A stretch of DNA of 64,000 nt from Owenia fusiformis (lineage: Eukaryota; Annelida; Polychaeta; Sabellida; Oweniidae): contig CAIIXF020000002.1 of NCBI GenBank assembly GCA_903813345.2, positions 34,678,109 through 34,742,108 of the forward strand, given 5' to 3'. Numbering within the stretch: the stretch's first letter is position 1; each line of letters starts with the position of its first letter. The position numbers were made by a program, and so were the translations under genes. The notes under the pieces are model-generated. The model was given only the letters and a program-made list of their open reading frames with translations. It ran no database searches and was not told the origin of the DNA. Below are positions 32,870 to 43,556 of this stretch, in pieces.

Positions 32870-34855
32870 CTACATATACACTCTAAGTGTTAAAAGTGTG
32901 ATTAATATTACCCAACTTGCTTGGAGTTGATGTTGATGACTGGCTGCAACATGGGTGATCATATTATTTGAGCCCAGTTGAATGATCTCATATGTCATGT
33001 TCACACTTACTTTTGTGACAAGTTGTTCTAGATGAGCGATCAAACTGTCCCGCTGCTTTAGTAAGCCCATTTCTAGAGAAGCAATGGTGATGTCACTTGG
33101 GGCAGTAATGTTGAATCTCTCTTTTTCTTCATAATTTGTTATAGAACTATCCCAGCGTCTATATTCTATATAGATGTAGCCAATTGGGTTGAATTTTGCG
33201 TTGATAAGTTCCTTCAAAATAGTACCAAATATATAGTTGTTATCTTTGAAAATTTTGTCTGCATTAGAATTTTTGTAGTTCAGTATACAATCAAGGATTA
33301 CTTGAACTATGACATCGTCTACGATTGAACACCTAGAGCCTAGTTTTGTGTGATGGGCCGGGCAGTCACTCACAACACATTGATGTTGGTTTCCATCACA
33401 TTGAAATTCGAGATTGTCAAGTCCAAAAAGCCCATCTGCCTCAATCTTTAGTCCATATGTATCAGATGGTTCCATTTCTACCAATAATGTAAAACTAAAG
33501 AATTTGTAAGTCATAGGCTTATGAGTCCTTATAGGAGTACTCATGCACTTAACATACTCCTCGATAACTGGATTTCGGTTAAAGAAACAATGCAGGCAAT
33601 AAATGTTGTAAAATGCAATGCCGGGGAAATAAAGATGAATTATGGGATTTTGACCTGCGGTAGCACATTTCTCTGATATTTTTGAACCCTTGCACTGAGG
33701 GTCGCAACTATACTGCAGCTTCATACAACGCCGAGCTGTTACTGGTGCCGTAACGTCAATGGTACAAGCAGGGTTTTTGAGTAGATCCAGTAAAAGGTCA
33801 ATGCCAGTATGGAGGAATTTTTCTGGACTGATTTCATCGGATTCGCAACCAATTGAGACATTCCATGGCTCAAATGCAGTAACTCCATGACATAATGCGC
33901 AGTATTTGTTTCTATAATTTTCCCCAGAGAAGGAATCAGTGACTGGTATGATATTGAGAATTCCATCACGCGCCTGACATTCTTTATTCAATTTGGAATT
34001 GTTTTGGTTCGAAGGGCATTTGACAATCATATAGACCATTATGGTAGATCTGATATCTTCACTGTCAGAAACTTCTGTGCATTCGTAGAACTCCTTATTA
34101 CTTTTTCTAAGATCATTAAACCCATCTCGATCACATATTGTAGTGTAGTCAAGACAACAGTCTCCATATTTGGAGCATTCAGAGTCACATTGACAAAAAA
34201 GTTCTCGCTTTATTTTTCCACATTTGCCGTCACATGATTTCTTAAGACGTTCTTCCGGGTCATCTAGCGGACATGTTTGAATATTATTCTCATCAGCTTT
34301 ACAGTCATCTCTCAACACAAAATCAGGACCAGTTGTTGCAAAATCAGGACCAGTTGTTGCAAAATCAGAACCAGTTGTTGCAAAATCAGAACCAGTTGTT
34401 ACAAAATCAGGACCAGTTGTTGCAATATCAGGACTAGTTGTTGCTATTTGATTGAGTTGTGTTCTATTAGATGTAGGATCATTGAATTGACTCACCGGTA
34501 AATCTGTTGACTCATGTGTTGCATTCATTGATTCTTCTGTAGGAACCTTTTTATGCTTAGTTTCAACATCTTGACCAATATGCTTCGTATCATCAGCTCT
34601 ACTTGCATCGCTTGTAGTGGCAATGACATTCAGCTCTGACGTTGGTACAGTTTCTGGAGACTCTTCTAAACCGTGTCTGCTTTCATTACTAAAATGTTTG
34701 TTTTCCGGATCAAAACTGTAACCTGAAGTTGTTGTCACCATGTAAGCTAGACTTATATAGAGAATCATCCACATGTTACTGCATCTCATTTTGAAACTTA
34801 ACTGTACGACTACTATAGTGATGTTGCTAACCAGACCTAACAATAACCAATTCAA
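32870..34855 (-). CDS. Intronless secreted/surface protein with somatomedin-B domain and Cys-rich ectodomain, 661 aa
   Basis: N-terminal hydrophobic segments (residues 1-20 and 27-42) suit a signal peptide; Met23 is a plausible alternative start giving a conventional one. A Thr/Ser-rich region follows, containing six 7-residue repeats of type ATTGPDF (about 144-180), then an eight-cysteine somatomedin-B domain (C208, C212, C221, C223, C227, C233, C234, C241). A long Cys-rich region includes YRNKYCALCHGV (314-325), a motif common in ectodomains of methuselah/adhesion-type receptors of marine invertebrates. No seven-helix region follows. The C-terminus is a short hydrophobic stretch (645-661), suggesting a GPI signal or a tail anchor. 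Role inferred: adhesion or matrix binding at the cell surface. Either an ectodomain-only relative of receptor genes or a retroposed copy. Confidence 0.8.
   Translation of the reverse strand: MNWLLLGLVSNITIVVVQLSFKMRCSNMWMILYISLAYMVTTTSGYSFDPENKHFSNESRHGLEESPETVPTSELNVIATTSDASRADDTKHIGQDVETKHKKVPTEESMNATHESTDLPVSQFNDPTSNRTQLNQIATTSPDIATTGPDFVTTGSDFATTGSDFATTGPDFATTGPDFVLRDDCKADENNIQTCPLDDPEERLKKSCDGKCGKIKRELFCQCDSECSKYGDCCLDYTTICDRDGFNDLRKSNKEFYECTEVSDSEDIRSTIMVYMIVKCPSNQNNSKLNKECQARDGILNIIPVTDSFSGENYRNKYCALCHGVTAFEPWNVSIGCESDEISPEKFLHTGIDLLLDLLKNPACTIDVTAPVTARRCMKLQYSCDPQCKGSKISEKCATAGQNPIIHLYFPGIAFYNIYCLHCFFNRNPVIEEYVKCMSTPIRTHKPMTYKFFSFTLLVEMEPSDTYGLKIEADGLFGLDNLEFQCDGNQHQCVVSDCPAHHTKLGSRCSIVDDVIVQVILDCILNYKNSNADKIFKDNNYIFGTILKELINAKFNPIGYIYIEYRRWDSSITNYEEKERFNITAPSDITIASLEMGLLKQRDSLIAHLEQLVTKVSVNMTYEIIQLGSNNMITHVAASHQHQLQASWVILITLLTLRVYM
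34318..34446. repeat. 21-bp coding minisatellite (ATTGPDF repeats)
   Basis: Six copies of 'aaaatcaggaccagttgttgc' on the plus strand encode the mucin-like heptapeptide repeats of the somatomedin-B protein. The 21-bp unit keeps frame, so copy number may vary between alleles. Confidence 0.9.
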
Positions 34856-34933
34856 TACAATATGCTGCTCTTATATGCTGAGCCTAATTGGTAAAGCAGT
34901 TATAAAACGCTGTTGTTACTAGTGATCCACTTG

Positions 34934-35928
34934 ATTATCCCATCGAACAAAGTTCGGAGGGATATAGGGAATGCCTCTATCTGTCCGTCCGTCTGTCCGG
35001 GCAATAACTCAAATTCCGTTGGCCTGATTTTGTTCAAATGTTGTACAGATATATCCAATGAGGGTAGAAGTTCTACTTGAAAACCAATTTTCGAAATGGT
35101 AGCTCCTTAAAAAATGGCGGCCATTTTAGTGCTGATTTTACCGTAATTTAGGTACTGCATATAAAACTGTAATAGCAATATGTTTTAGATGTAAAAAAGT
35201 TATATAGAACATTGATTAAGCTAGAAATGTAAATATAAAAGAAATTATGGCAGCCATCTTGAAAAATGGCTGCCTTTGCACGTCATTTTACAAATTTTCA
35301 TGTAACTTGAAAAGTAGTGGAGCGATTTTGTTCATATTTGATATGTGAATACTTTAAGAAAGGCACAATGTCTAATGACATTTTGGGTAGTAGGTGGCCA
35401 TTTTTCAAAATGTCCACCATTTTTATGTGTGTTATTTAACATTTTTTACTGTAAAGAAAAAAGTAATGGAGTGATTTTGTTCATATTTATATTTATATGT
35501 GAATGCTATAAGTATGGCACACTGTCTAATGACACCTTGGGTAGTAGGCGGCCATTTTGAAAAATGGCCACCATTTTTACATTTTTTTTACTACATGTAT
35601 AACTAGAAAAGTACTAGAGCGATTTTGTTCATATTTGATATGTGAATACTCATGAGCATTGCACACTGTTTTATGACATTTTGGGGAGTAGCCACTATTT
35701 ACATCTACATGTGTGCGTGTGTATGTGTGTGAAATTTTATATGTGGCTACTTAAAAGCATATTACTTCTTCTGATGACAACTTGGCTAGTGAGCATGCCA
35801 TTTTGAAAATGGTGGCCTTTCTTATGTGTGTTATTTTATTATATTTTTATATTTGCTATATATTTTGTTTGTAAAAATGCCAGCCATTTCTGTTCGATGG
35901 GATTTGTTACGTTTTGGCGTTGTTCTAG
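34934..35928 (+). mobile_element. Helentron-like element, family 1, copy 5
   Basis: Left end ATTATCCCATCGAACAAAGTTCGG, a short (CCGT/CTGT)n tract, cores with 'aaaagtagtggagcgatttt' and AAAATGG..CCATTTT, right end GTTCGATGGGATTTGT...TTCTAG|T. The 20 bp before it ('actagtgatccacttgatta') resemble the terminus of the 6.1-kb transposon. Confidence 0.85.
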
Positions 35929-36013
35929 TTATTATGCTAGTTAACGAAATGATAAATGTTATCTGAAATCTGAAATTCTTTAATCTCATTCATTTATGTT
36001 TCTGTGCCTTCAG

Positions 36014-36175
36014 CCTACCTGGTTCTATGTGATGAGGTAGCAAAGCCACGTTGCAGGAGGAGGCGTTTCAGGGGATGTAACCTAGAAAACCACCAGTGCG
36101 TATGTAAAGACCAACTAGCATGTAACAACCCATTCCCCTACAAGTCACGCTGGGAGTGCAGGAGAGACAAACAAG
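36014..36175 (+). CDS. Internal exon, Cys-rich module of an extracellular protein
   Basis: The exon runs from acceptor 'tgtgccttcag' to donor 'CAAG|gtatgc', 162 bp and symmetric phase 1-1 as usual for shuffled extracellular modules. It encodes 54 residues with six cysteines (CDEVAKPRC..RGC...CVCK..AC, then WEC) and a basic RCRRRRFR patch. The module is not identified with certainty; it resembles short Cys-rich units that precede EGF domains. The next exon in the same phase is EGF. Upstream exons, including the signal peptide, are not found in the window. Confidence 0.6.
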
Positions 36176-36548
36176 GTATGCAAGGTTCTCCCTAGAACTC
36201 CCGTAATATTACATTCCATCATTTCATCTGTTCCTAATTCTACACACTTAATGTTTATGTCACCACCATTTGTATAGTCTCCAACTTTTTTGTGGATGGT
36301 GGTTGGTGTTCAGCGTTTGGCTTCTGTAATGAAATGGTGATATTTTGCATTAATGTCTCAGGATGTTACATGTTTGGCAGCTGGTGTTTGGTGGTTGGCA
36401 TTCAATGTCTAACAAATGGAAAGTGGTGACATTTTGCATATTAATACCTTATTTGTAGACTCTGTTTGGCAGTTGGCATTTGATGTCTGTAACAAATGGC
36501 AGGTGCTGAGATTTTCCATGTTAATGCCCTGTTTTTTATTTGTTTCAG

Positions 36549-36686
36549 GAAAGTATGACAAGTGTTTAAACAACCATTGCCAAAATGAGGGAGTCTGTTT
36601 ACAAGTAAAGAATTACCATAGAAACCAACGTACATTTCACTGCGACTGCACTGCTACTGGTTTCCATGGAAAACGCTGCGAAAAGG
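36549..36686 (+). CDS. EGF-like domain exon
   Basis: A 138-bp, phase 1-1 exon between 'tttgtttcag' and 'AAAAGG|gtaatt'. It encodes one EGF-like domain with six cysteines in the usual spacing (KC, NHC, GVC, FHC-DC, KRC) and the GFHGKRC ending. There is no calcium-binding consensus at its start. Its phase matches both neighbours, so the three exons join in frame. Confidence 0.8.
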
Positions 36687-36934
36687 GTAATTATTTGTTG
36701 ACTTGCTTCATACCCTTATAACACCCCCACACTTTAAGTAAAAATAAATCTGAATTATAAAATTTGGGTTTTGTGATCACCTTTTCCACCACTTACATTT
36801 TGAAAAAAAATGTTTATGTTTATTATAGGTTGTACTTTATAGTGATATGAAAAAATCAACTCTTTATTCTAGCCTAATTCAAATTGCTCGTGTGTTAAAC
36901 TGAATGATGTTTATAAACATATTTTGTTTTTCAG

Positions 36935-36999
36935 AATGTCCCAAAATGACAAGCCCATTGAGGAAAAACTATCCAATAGCATGCATCTTCGAGTTTTAA
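36935..36999 (+). CDS. Probable terminal exon of the EGF gene
   Basis: The acceptor 'ttgtttttcag' is followed by a phase-1 continuation encoding ECPKMTSPLRKNYPIACIFEF and TAA at 36997-36999. The resulting C-terminus has two cysteines and no membrane segment, implying a secreted protein if this is the true end. A later exon using an internal donor cannot be excluded. Confidence 0.45.
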
Positions 37000-38269
37000 C
37001 AAAGTATGTCCAACAGCGTCTATGTTTGGGTTCTCATATTCATACGAAAACTAGAAATATAATGTTGCAAAGGGCATCTAGGAATGGAATATATACAAGA
37101 TGTACATACCTATTGGATATGGAATTACATACCTATTGGATATGGAATATTTGAGATTAGACAGAAGTATGACACTTAAACTGACATAAGTGAACCCATG
37201 GCTTAAGTCAATCAAAAATACAATGGATTTACATCAACGTATATTTCATATCACCAAAATTTCTGAGTGTCCCAACAAAATAGTTTTTCAACTGGTTATA
37301 TCTATACTGCTCATTATCTGCATGCATATGAATATGTAGTATCTATGATTATTATGTATGCTTCAATTTTTCACTCAATCACCCTAAGCGCAATAGTCTA
37401 AAATGAGTTTTTATAAATAAGATATTAGAACCTTTATATATCAATGATAGAGAATGAACATAAGACATACCGTAGTAGAGAAATTCAGTCCATGAAAAAT
37501 AGTCCTACAAAACACTATTGGATTGCTGGATGGTGCCGTTTTTGTGATTATAGTTTTACAATAACTGAACTGCTGAGTTTTTACATGAAACAATTTTCAA
37601 GAGAAATCCATACTAAGGGGAATCTCTAAAAATACAGGGTGTTCCATAAAGAGGTAAATTGCATTTTCTTTGACACCCTTTACATGTAAGATTGTAGGCT
37701 AGATTTTGGTTTTGATATATATTGGTGCCAAATTTTGATAACATTTAGATGTGATAGGAATAACGTAATAGAATCCATGTATTCAATATTTCTTTAATAG
37801 ATATTTTACATATATATGTACATTTTACACATAGAATAATTTACATATAGATAATATATAAACCTCAGTGAATACCTGTGCATTTATAAGTGATATAATA
37901 TTATATAATTCATTGTAACTCTGGTATTTTCAGAATACAGCATTGCAATTTAAGGGACATATACCAATATGTTGAAATATGCTCACAAATGTAAAAAATT
38001 ACATGGAAAGAGTGGAGACAGAGTTCATTTTGTGAATTTCAATTTATTTGTTGGAAATGTCAATAATTACATATTTGGACAAGATTAGAATATCTACCTG
38101 GTTTGGAAAATTCCTCCTTATACAGTGCAACAGTGCAATATTGTATGGAACTAGCTCTAAACATACATGATGTAAATTATGTCATTCATTTTGTGATGTT
38201 TCATACAAAGATCATGAATAAGATTGACTTGGAATGATTTTCTTTGATAAGACTTAAAATGACACCTTT
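37000..38269. other. AT-rich stretch, no gene seen
   Basis: Contains a short direct duplication of 'tacctattggatatggaat' (37109 and 37132). May include the 3' UTR of the EGF gene. Confidence 0.45.
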
Positions 38270-39375
38270 ATTATCCCATCGAACGAAGTTCGGAGGGATA
38301 TAGGGAACACCTTCGTCCGTCCGTCCGTCCGTACGTACGTCCGTACGTCCGTCCGTACATCCGTCCGTCTGGGCAATAACTCAAATACCGTTGACCCGAT
38401 TTTGTTCATATTTCGTACACATATACCCTATGGGGGTAGAAGTTCTGCTCGAAAGCCGATTTTCAAAAAATAGTGGAGCGATTTTGTTCATATTTGGTGT
38501 GTGAATACTATAAGCATTGCACACTGTCTAAAGACACTTTTGGTAGAAGGCGGCCATTTTGAAAAATGGCCGCCATTTTAACGTATTTTACTATAACTCG
38601 AGAAGTAGTGGAGCGATTTTGTTCATATTTGGTATGTGAATACTATAAGCATGGCAAAATGTCCTATGACACTTTTGGTAGAAGGCGGCCATTTTGAAAA
38701 CAATTTTGAAAAATGGCCTCCATTTTAACGTATTTTACTATAACTCGAAAAGTAGTGGAGCGATTTTGTTCATATTTGGTATGTGAATACTATAAGCATG
38801 GCACACTGTCCTATGACTCTTTTGGTAGAAGGCGGCCATTTTGAAAACAATTTTGAAAAATGGCCGCCATTTTAACGTATTTTACTAATACTCGAAAAGT
38901 AGTGGAGCGATTTTGTTCATATTTGGTATGTGAATACTATAAGCATGGAACACCGTCTATTTCTAATGACGCTTTTGGTAGAAGGTGGCCATTTGGAAAA
39001 ATGGCCGCCATTTTAACGTATTTTACTATAACTCGAAAAGTATTGGAGCGATTTTGTTCATATTTGATATGTGAATACTTTAAGCATGGCACATTGTCTA
39101 ATAAAACTTTGGGGAGTAGTCGGACATTTTGAAAAATGGCCACCATTTTTATGTGTGTTATTTTACAAGTATGTGTGCGATTTTTCAAAAATTTTAGAGG
39201 TGGCTACTTAAAAGCATATTATTTCTTCTGATGACAACTTGGCTAGTGAGCAACTATTTTGAAAATGGTGGCCTTTCTGGTGTGTTGTTTTATGATATTT
39301 GCGCTTCGTTTGTAAAAATGCCAGCCATTTCTGTTCGATGGGATTCGCTACGCTTTGGCGTTGCCGTTGTTCTGG
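38270..39375 (+). mobile_element. Helentron-like element, family 1, copy 6 (young)
   Basis: Left end ATTATCCCATCGAACGAAGTTCGG and right end GTTCGATGGGATTCGCTACG...GTTCTGG|T match copy 1 almost exactly. The (CCGT/ACGT)n tract is at 38315-38367, followed by cores of ~120-140 bp, several with an added 'gaaaacaattttgaaaaatggcc' spacer. Confidence 0.9.
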
Positions 39376-40886
39376 TTATGTATACTCTAATTCTGAATAC
39401 ATGTATTTTATAAAACATTGTTACAAAGGTGACTTTTTTAGTTAATGATTAAACTTAAAATTATATTTTAGTACTTTAAAAAGACTTTCCTAATAGATGT
39501 AATTTCACGTACTGTATACACTTTAACTAATACTAGTATAGGGCTAGGTTTCCTCACAATGAAATTTAGCTGAAACTCTAAAATAAAAGTTTTAAAAAGT
39601 TGTTTAAAAATTATTAATGAAGAACATCTATGCAATTATGATATGGTGCTAAATATAGTTTTACAGATTTGTTGCCTTGTATTGTCAAATAGTTTTATAC
39701 ATTGTAGAATAGTATTGAATTGATATTAATGTAATAAATGAGATAATGCAATAAGTTGAAGTTATGTTATCCTTGTTGGGCTCACATCGAGGCACTGGTT
39801 AAAGGGGCAACAACGATTAGAGCTGAGTTGAAAGTTATTGTCTCTCTCACTTAGTACACTCCCCTCCATAAGTTTGGTTACTGAAGGTGCACAGTCTCCC
39901 TCAAACTAAACTATCCATGTAAGGCATTTCTATTGATTAAACCTTACCTAGCTAAAGTAAAGTACCAATGACACTAATGCTGGCGATTACTTACTAGTAA
40001 TTGTATAAAAATGTATTATTACCACCTTGCTGGGCCTGTTCCAATGGTATTCTTGCCAGATTAGAATGCAAAATTGTTTTTATCAATCCATCAAATTAAA
40101 GCAATTACAGTGAAGGAATCTTGATCCCGCCTAACAGAATTGATATGGTTCAAATTTTAAGGGCCTTTCACTGTTTGGACCTCTATCAAAGAAGTTTATA
40201 ATGTGGTGTCATTTCATATCATGGGTATAGATTTTGCCGAAAGGGGAAAATATTTCTGCATTTTCACAAGATGATATTCCACTAGCCCTCCAGACTAAAT
40301 AAAATATTTGTACTATTAGTGATTTCAAATTGATATTTAGTTTGGTTCAGTAGTGCGATTTGCTACCCCAGGGAGTTGCTGTTTTTAGTTTTATTAATCC
40401 ATATTATCATTAGTGAAACATACAGTAGAACCCTTGTAAGTGGAACACCCTTGGGACCACTAAAAAGTGTTCCACTTGGGAGGTATTCCACTTAGAGAGG
40501 TTCATTAACATGGAGAAGATATGTCATGGGACTTTAAAAACATGGTTCCACTTGTGAGGTGTTCCATTTACAGGTTCTACTGTATTTGAAATGATCGTTT
40601 AATATGACAAAATAGTTGATCCTTATCAAGTTATTTCAACCTTATTAGTTGATTCTAATGTGATTAAGAAATCAGAAAATTGCTATTTTCATTCTGTGGT
40701 CTAATGAAAAGGAGTAATACAAACGCAATCTTTTATAAGACCACATATAAAATACAACTACACTTCATATATTGGAATATAGTTGACATTAATTGAAATG
40801 CATCATTGGTTAATATTTCAAACTTCAAAGGAATATGTCTCTGTTTTTGATGAGTTGGTTCTGTTAACCTGTCCAAACACAGACAC
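39376..40886. other. Spacer holding two small element remnants
   Basis: A right-end scrap of family 1 (about 40345-40390, 'gcgatttgctaccccagggagttgctg') and a pogo-type MITE (40423-40582). The rest shows nothing. Confidence 0.6.
40423..40582. mobile_element. pogo/Tc1-type MITE, copy 2
   Basis: CAGTAGAACC...GGTTCTACTG with TA on both sides and the same 'ggaacaccc', 'gtgttccactt' interior as the copy at 20065. Confidence 0.85.
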
Positions 40887-42773
40887 CTACACTATATACT
40901 TAACACAACTGATATAGCCATTGCAATCTCCTACCAACAACTGTCCTTCTTTGTCCACTGCTACAGCATGTGGGTACTGTACTCCATCTGATTCTGTAAG
41001 AAGGTATTTTATGAACTTTCCATCTGGACTTAACAAGTGAACTCTGTTGTTGCCACAGTCAGCCACTATGATATTGTCAGCTCTATCTGTACATAGACCC
41101 CTGGGACGGGTCAGCTGGTTCTGTCCACTTCCTTTGGTGCCATACCTGAACAGCTCATTGCCATCTCTGGTCAAACCCACCACACAATGTGCTCTATTAT
41201 CAGACACAATCACTACATCTTTACTATTGACAGCTACATAGAGTGGCCAGTTTAAGATACCTGGTTCAGACTTGGTCATGATTCTACCAGTGGCACTATC
41301 CACATGGTACACAGTCTCTGTACTAGTGTCACATATAACAAGTTCACCTCTTGAGTTAACAGCAATACCCCAACATTGTCTCAATGAGGGTATCTTTATA
41401 TCTCTACTGTGTGTACCATCCAGGCTGTATACATGGACTGTATCAGTCCCACTGGTGAGGTAGATATAATTACTTTTACAAGTAGCCCTGTAAAATCCCT
41501 TACCAAATGTAGTCTTTAAAGTGAATTCCTTGTCATAGACACTAGCTGGTGTTCCGTAACCATTAGCTACAGTTTCATTATTGTCAGTTACAGCTAAATC
41601 CAAAACATCCTGAACATTTGACTTCACTTTCCTTAACAGTGTTGGCCTTTCACATAATCTTACTGTCTTTGATGTATTTCTCAGGATGTTAATATCCACC
41701 TTTCCAAACACTATTTTATCATCAAACACTTCACCTCTGTGTATTTTAAATGTAATGCCATTGTCAAATTCAAAGTCCTTGGGTTGGGACCATTCTTTTG
41801 ATTTAGAACTAATGTCTTGGGTCATGTTAGCCAGTTGGGTATCATGCCCATGTTGTTTCAATGTAAGTAGCTGACTCATTGTGCTCTCAGTGGTGGCCTT
41901 CTGCATTTCAAGATGTCCTAGATGGGCAATTGCCTGTTTTGCACATGTGGCTCTTTTCTCAGCTACTGAGTCAATATTCTTTGTGTATTTATCACGGATC
42001 GCTTGGATAGCTGTGTTCATATCATTGTTCAGTTCATTTGTAACATCATCGGCCTCATGTTCCATTATATCCTTCTTTGTATGAGTGTTCTGTATTGACT
42101 TTTCATAATTCTGGACCAACTTATCACCTTTCTCCAGGAGCTCATCAATTAGCTTCATATTGTCAAGTGCAGCTTTATGAACATCCACACATTTATGGTC
42201 TGAATGGTCAATGGCATAACAAGTCGCACATATAGCACATTGGTCCACCTTACAATATATCTCTAGTGGGTTTGTTTTATGCTTTTCACAATAGATGACA
42301 CTCTGTTTGACCATGTTCAGCACACTTGCTTTATCTCGAGTCTGATCACCTGTTAGGTCAAGAACTGTGTGACCTTTATGAAATCTTTTGTGATAGCGAT
42401 CACAATCCTTACAAAACTGTTCATTACACTGTACACACTTTGTTAGAGCATCATTGTCTATTTCATCTTCCTTACATACTGTACATTTAGGATTGTCTCC
42501 AATAACATTCATAGAATGAAGTAGATCCACTAATGAACTAGTGGTGAAGTTGACCTTAAATTTGGTCACTCCTCCTTCCGGTATTGTATGAACCTGTCTA
42601 CATTCTGGGCAACAAAGACTTTGTTTCTGTCCTTGATTTATCTTCTCCAACTTATCCAGGCATTTGCAACAATATGTATGCATACATGGAAGTGTCCTAG
42701 GGTCTGTTAGTGTCTCATAACACACCTTACATTTCAATGTCTCTTTGACGTGTTCCTCCATTGCTGTCGCCAT
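40887..42773 (-). CDS. Intronless TRIM-type E3 ligase: RING, two B-boxes, coiled coil, NHL repeats
   Basis: The start chosen is the ATG at 42773-42771 (context AAAATGGCG), giving 628 residues; an in-frame ATG 18 codons upstream has no support. RING finger C3HC4 at C15, C18, C30, H32, C35, C38, C55, C58. A B-box1-like zinc finger lies at about 95-135 (CTVCKED...CVQCNEQFCKDC..YH..H) and B-box2 at about 155-195 (CEKH...YCKVDQCAICATC...DH). A helical/coiled-coil region follows to ~310, and the C-terminal ~250 residues carry NHL-type repeats such as GLCTDRADNIIVADCGNNRVHLL. By family this is a ubiquitin ligase of the TRIM2/3/56/71 architecture with a beta-propeller for substrate or RNA binding, but without the filamin repeat. 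Such intronless TRIM genes are expanded in many marine invertebrates, often linked to innate immunity. Orthology to a named TRIM is not claimed. Confidence 0.92.
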   Translation of the reverse strand: MATAMEEHVKETLKCKVCYETLTDPRTLPCMHTYCCKCLDKLEKINQGQKQSLCCPECRQVHTIPEGGVTKFKVNFTTSSLVDLLHSMNVIGDNPKCTVCKEDEIDNDALTKCVQCNEQFCKDCDRYHKRFHKGHTVLDLTGDQTRDKASVLNMVKQSVIYCEKHKTNPLEIYCKVDQCAICATCYAIDHSDHKCVDVHKAALDNMKLIDELLEKGDKLVQNYEKSIQNTHTKKDIMEHEADDVTNELNNDMNTAIQAIRDKYTKNIDSVAEKRATCAKQAIAHLGHLEMQKATTESTMSQLLTLKQHGHDTQLANMTQDISSKSKEWSQPKDFEFDNGITFKIHRGEVFDDKIVFGKVDINILRNTSKTVRLCERPTLLRKVKSNVQDVLDLAVTDNNETVANGYGTPASVYDKEFTLKTTFGKGFYRATCKSNYIYLTSGTDTVHVYSLDGTHSRDIKIPSLRQCWGIAVNSRGELVICDTSTETVYHVDSATGRIMTKSEPGILNWPLYVAVNSKDVVIVSDNRAHCVVGLTRDGNELFRYGTKGSGQNQLTRPRGLCTDRADNIIVADCGNNRVHLLSPDGKFIKYLLTESDGVQYPHAVAVDKEGQLLVGDCNGYISCVKYIV

Positions 42774-43556
42774 TTTAACCTTCAGTATCAGTACAGAGAT
42801 TTTTAAGTACTTAGTTGACCTACTCAATAGTTAATAAACACAAAACATTTATATTTTAACACACAACTTCCTTATGCCGAGGCCAATGAGTTTCTGTATG
42901 TGAACTAAATGGATCCTATTCAAACTGCATTCTTTATTTGAACAATCAATACTGAGCCATTGAAGCACTAACTAGAATATATAGTATACAGTGCCTATAT
43001 GTGTATAAAGCACAAGGTTTCTGTGACCTTAGACATATTTTTATAAGTTGATGTTGTTAATGGTTAACTTTTAATGTTGATATCCTCACTAATTTCTCTG
43101 ATTGGTATTCAGATTATTTGAAACAAACTATTGTTCGTTCCACTATTCCAGGGAGTTGGATTCTGAAATATGTATCTCAGTAATCAAAATCTTCCCGGTA
43201 ATCACAATTTTGACAATGTGTGACAGCAATTACTGCTCCGGAGGTAGGGAAATTGACCAGTTAGGTTGCTCTCAAGATTGGAATTAAATGTTTTATGAAT
43301 GCAAACCTTTGAATGCTGCCCTTCATTATCATGAAGAGAGCATTATGAATGATAATATCCCAAAATTAAGTGTAATTTTTCAAGTTAATTCAATGAGGTA
43401 TTTATCTGCATGTACATACATCAATAAAAAATGAACTTGAGGTGATGTGAACCTCACTTAATTCAAACATTACAAATTGTGCATTATAAGCATCTAAACT
43501 GAATAACAAACCAGTTGTAAGGTAATTTTCAGCTGCCTTGTTGTCAATTTCCTATG
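42774..43556. other. Region upstream of the TRIM gene, nothing recognised
   Basis: AT-rich. No clear TATA or initiator stands out. Confidence 0.4.

Noticed and set aside
34277-34501. Plus-strand frame with repeated KIRTSCC
   Set aside because: Antisense shadow of the ATTGPDF-coding minisatellite in the somatomedin-B gene.
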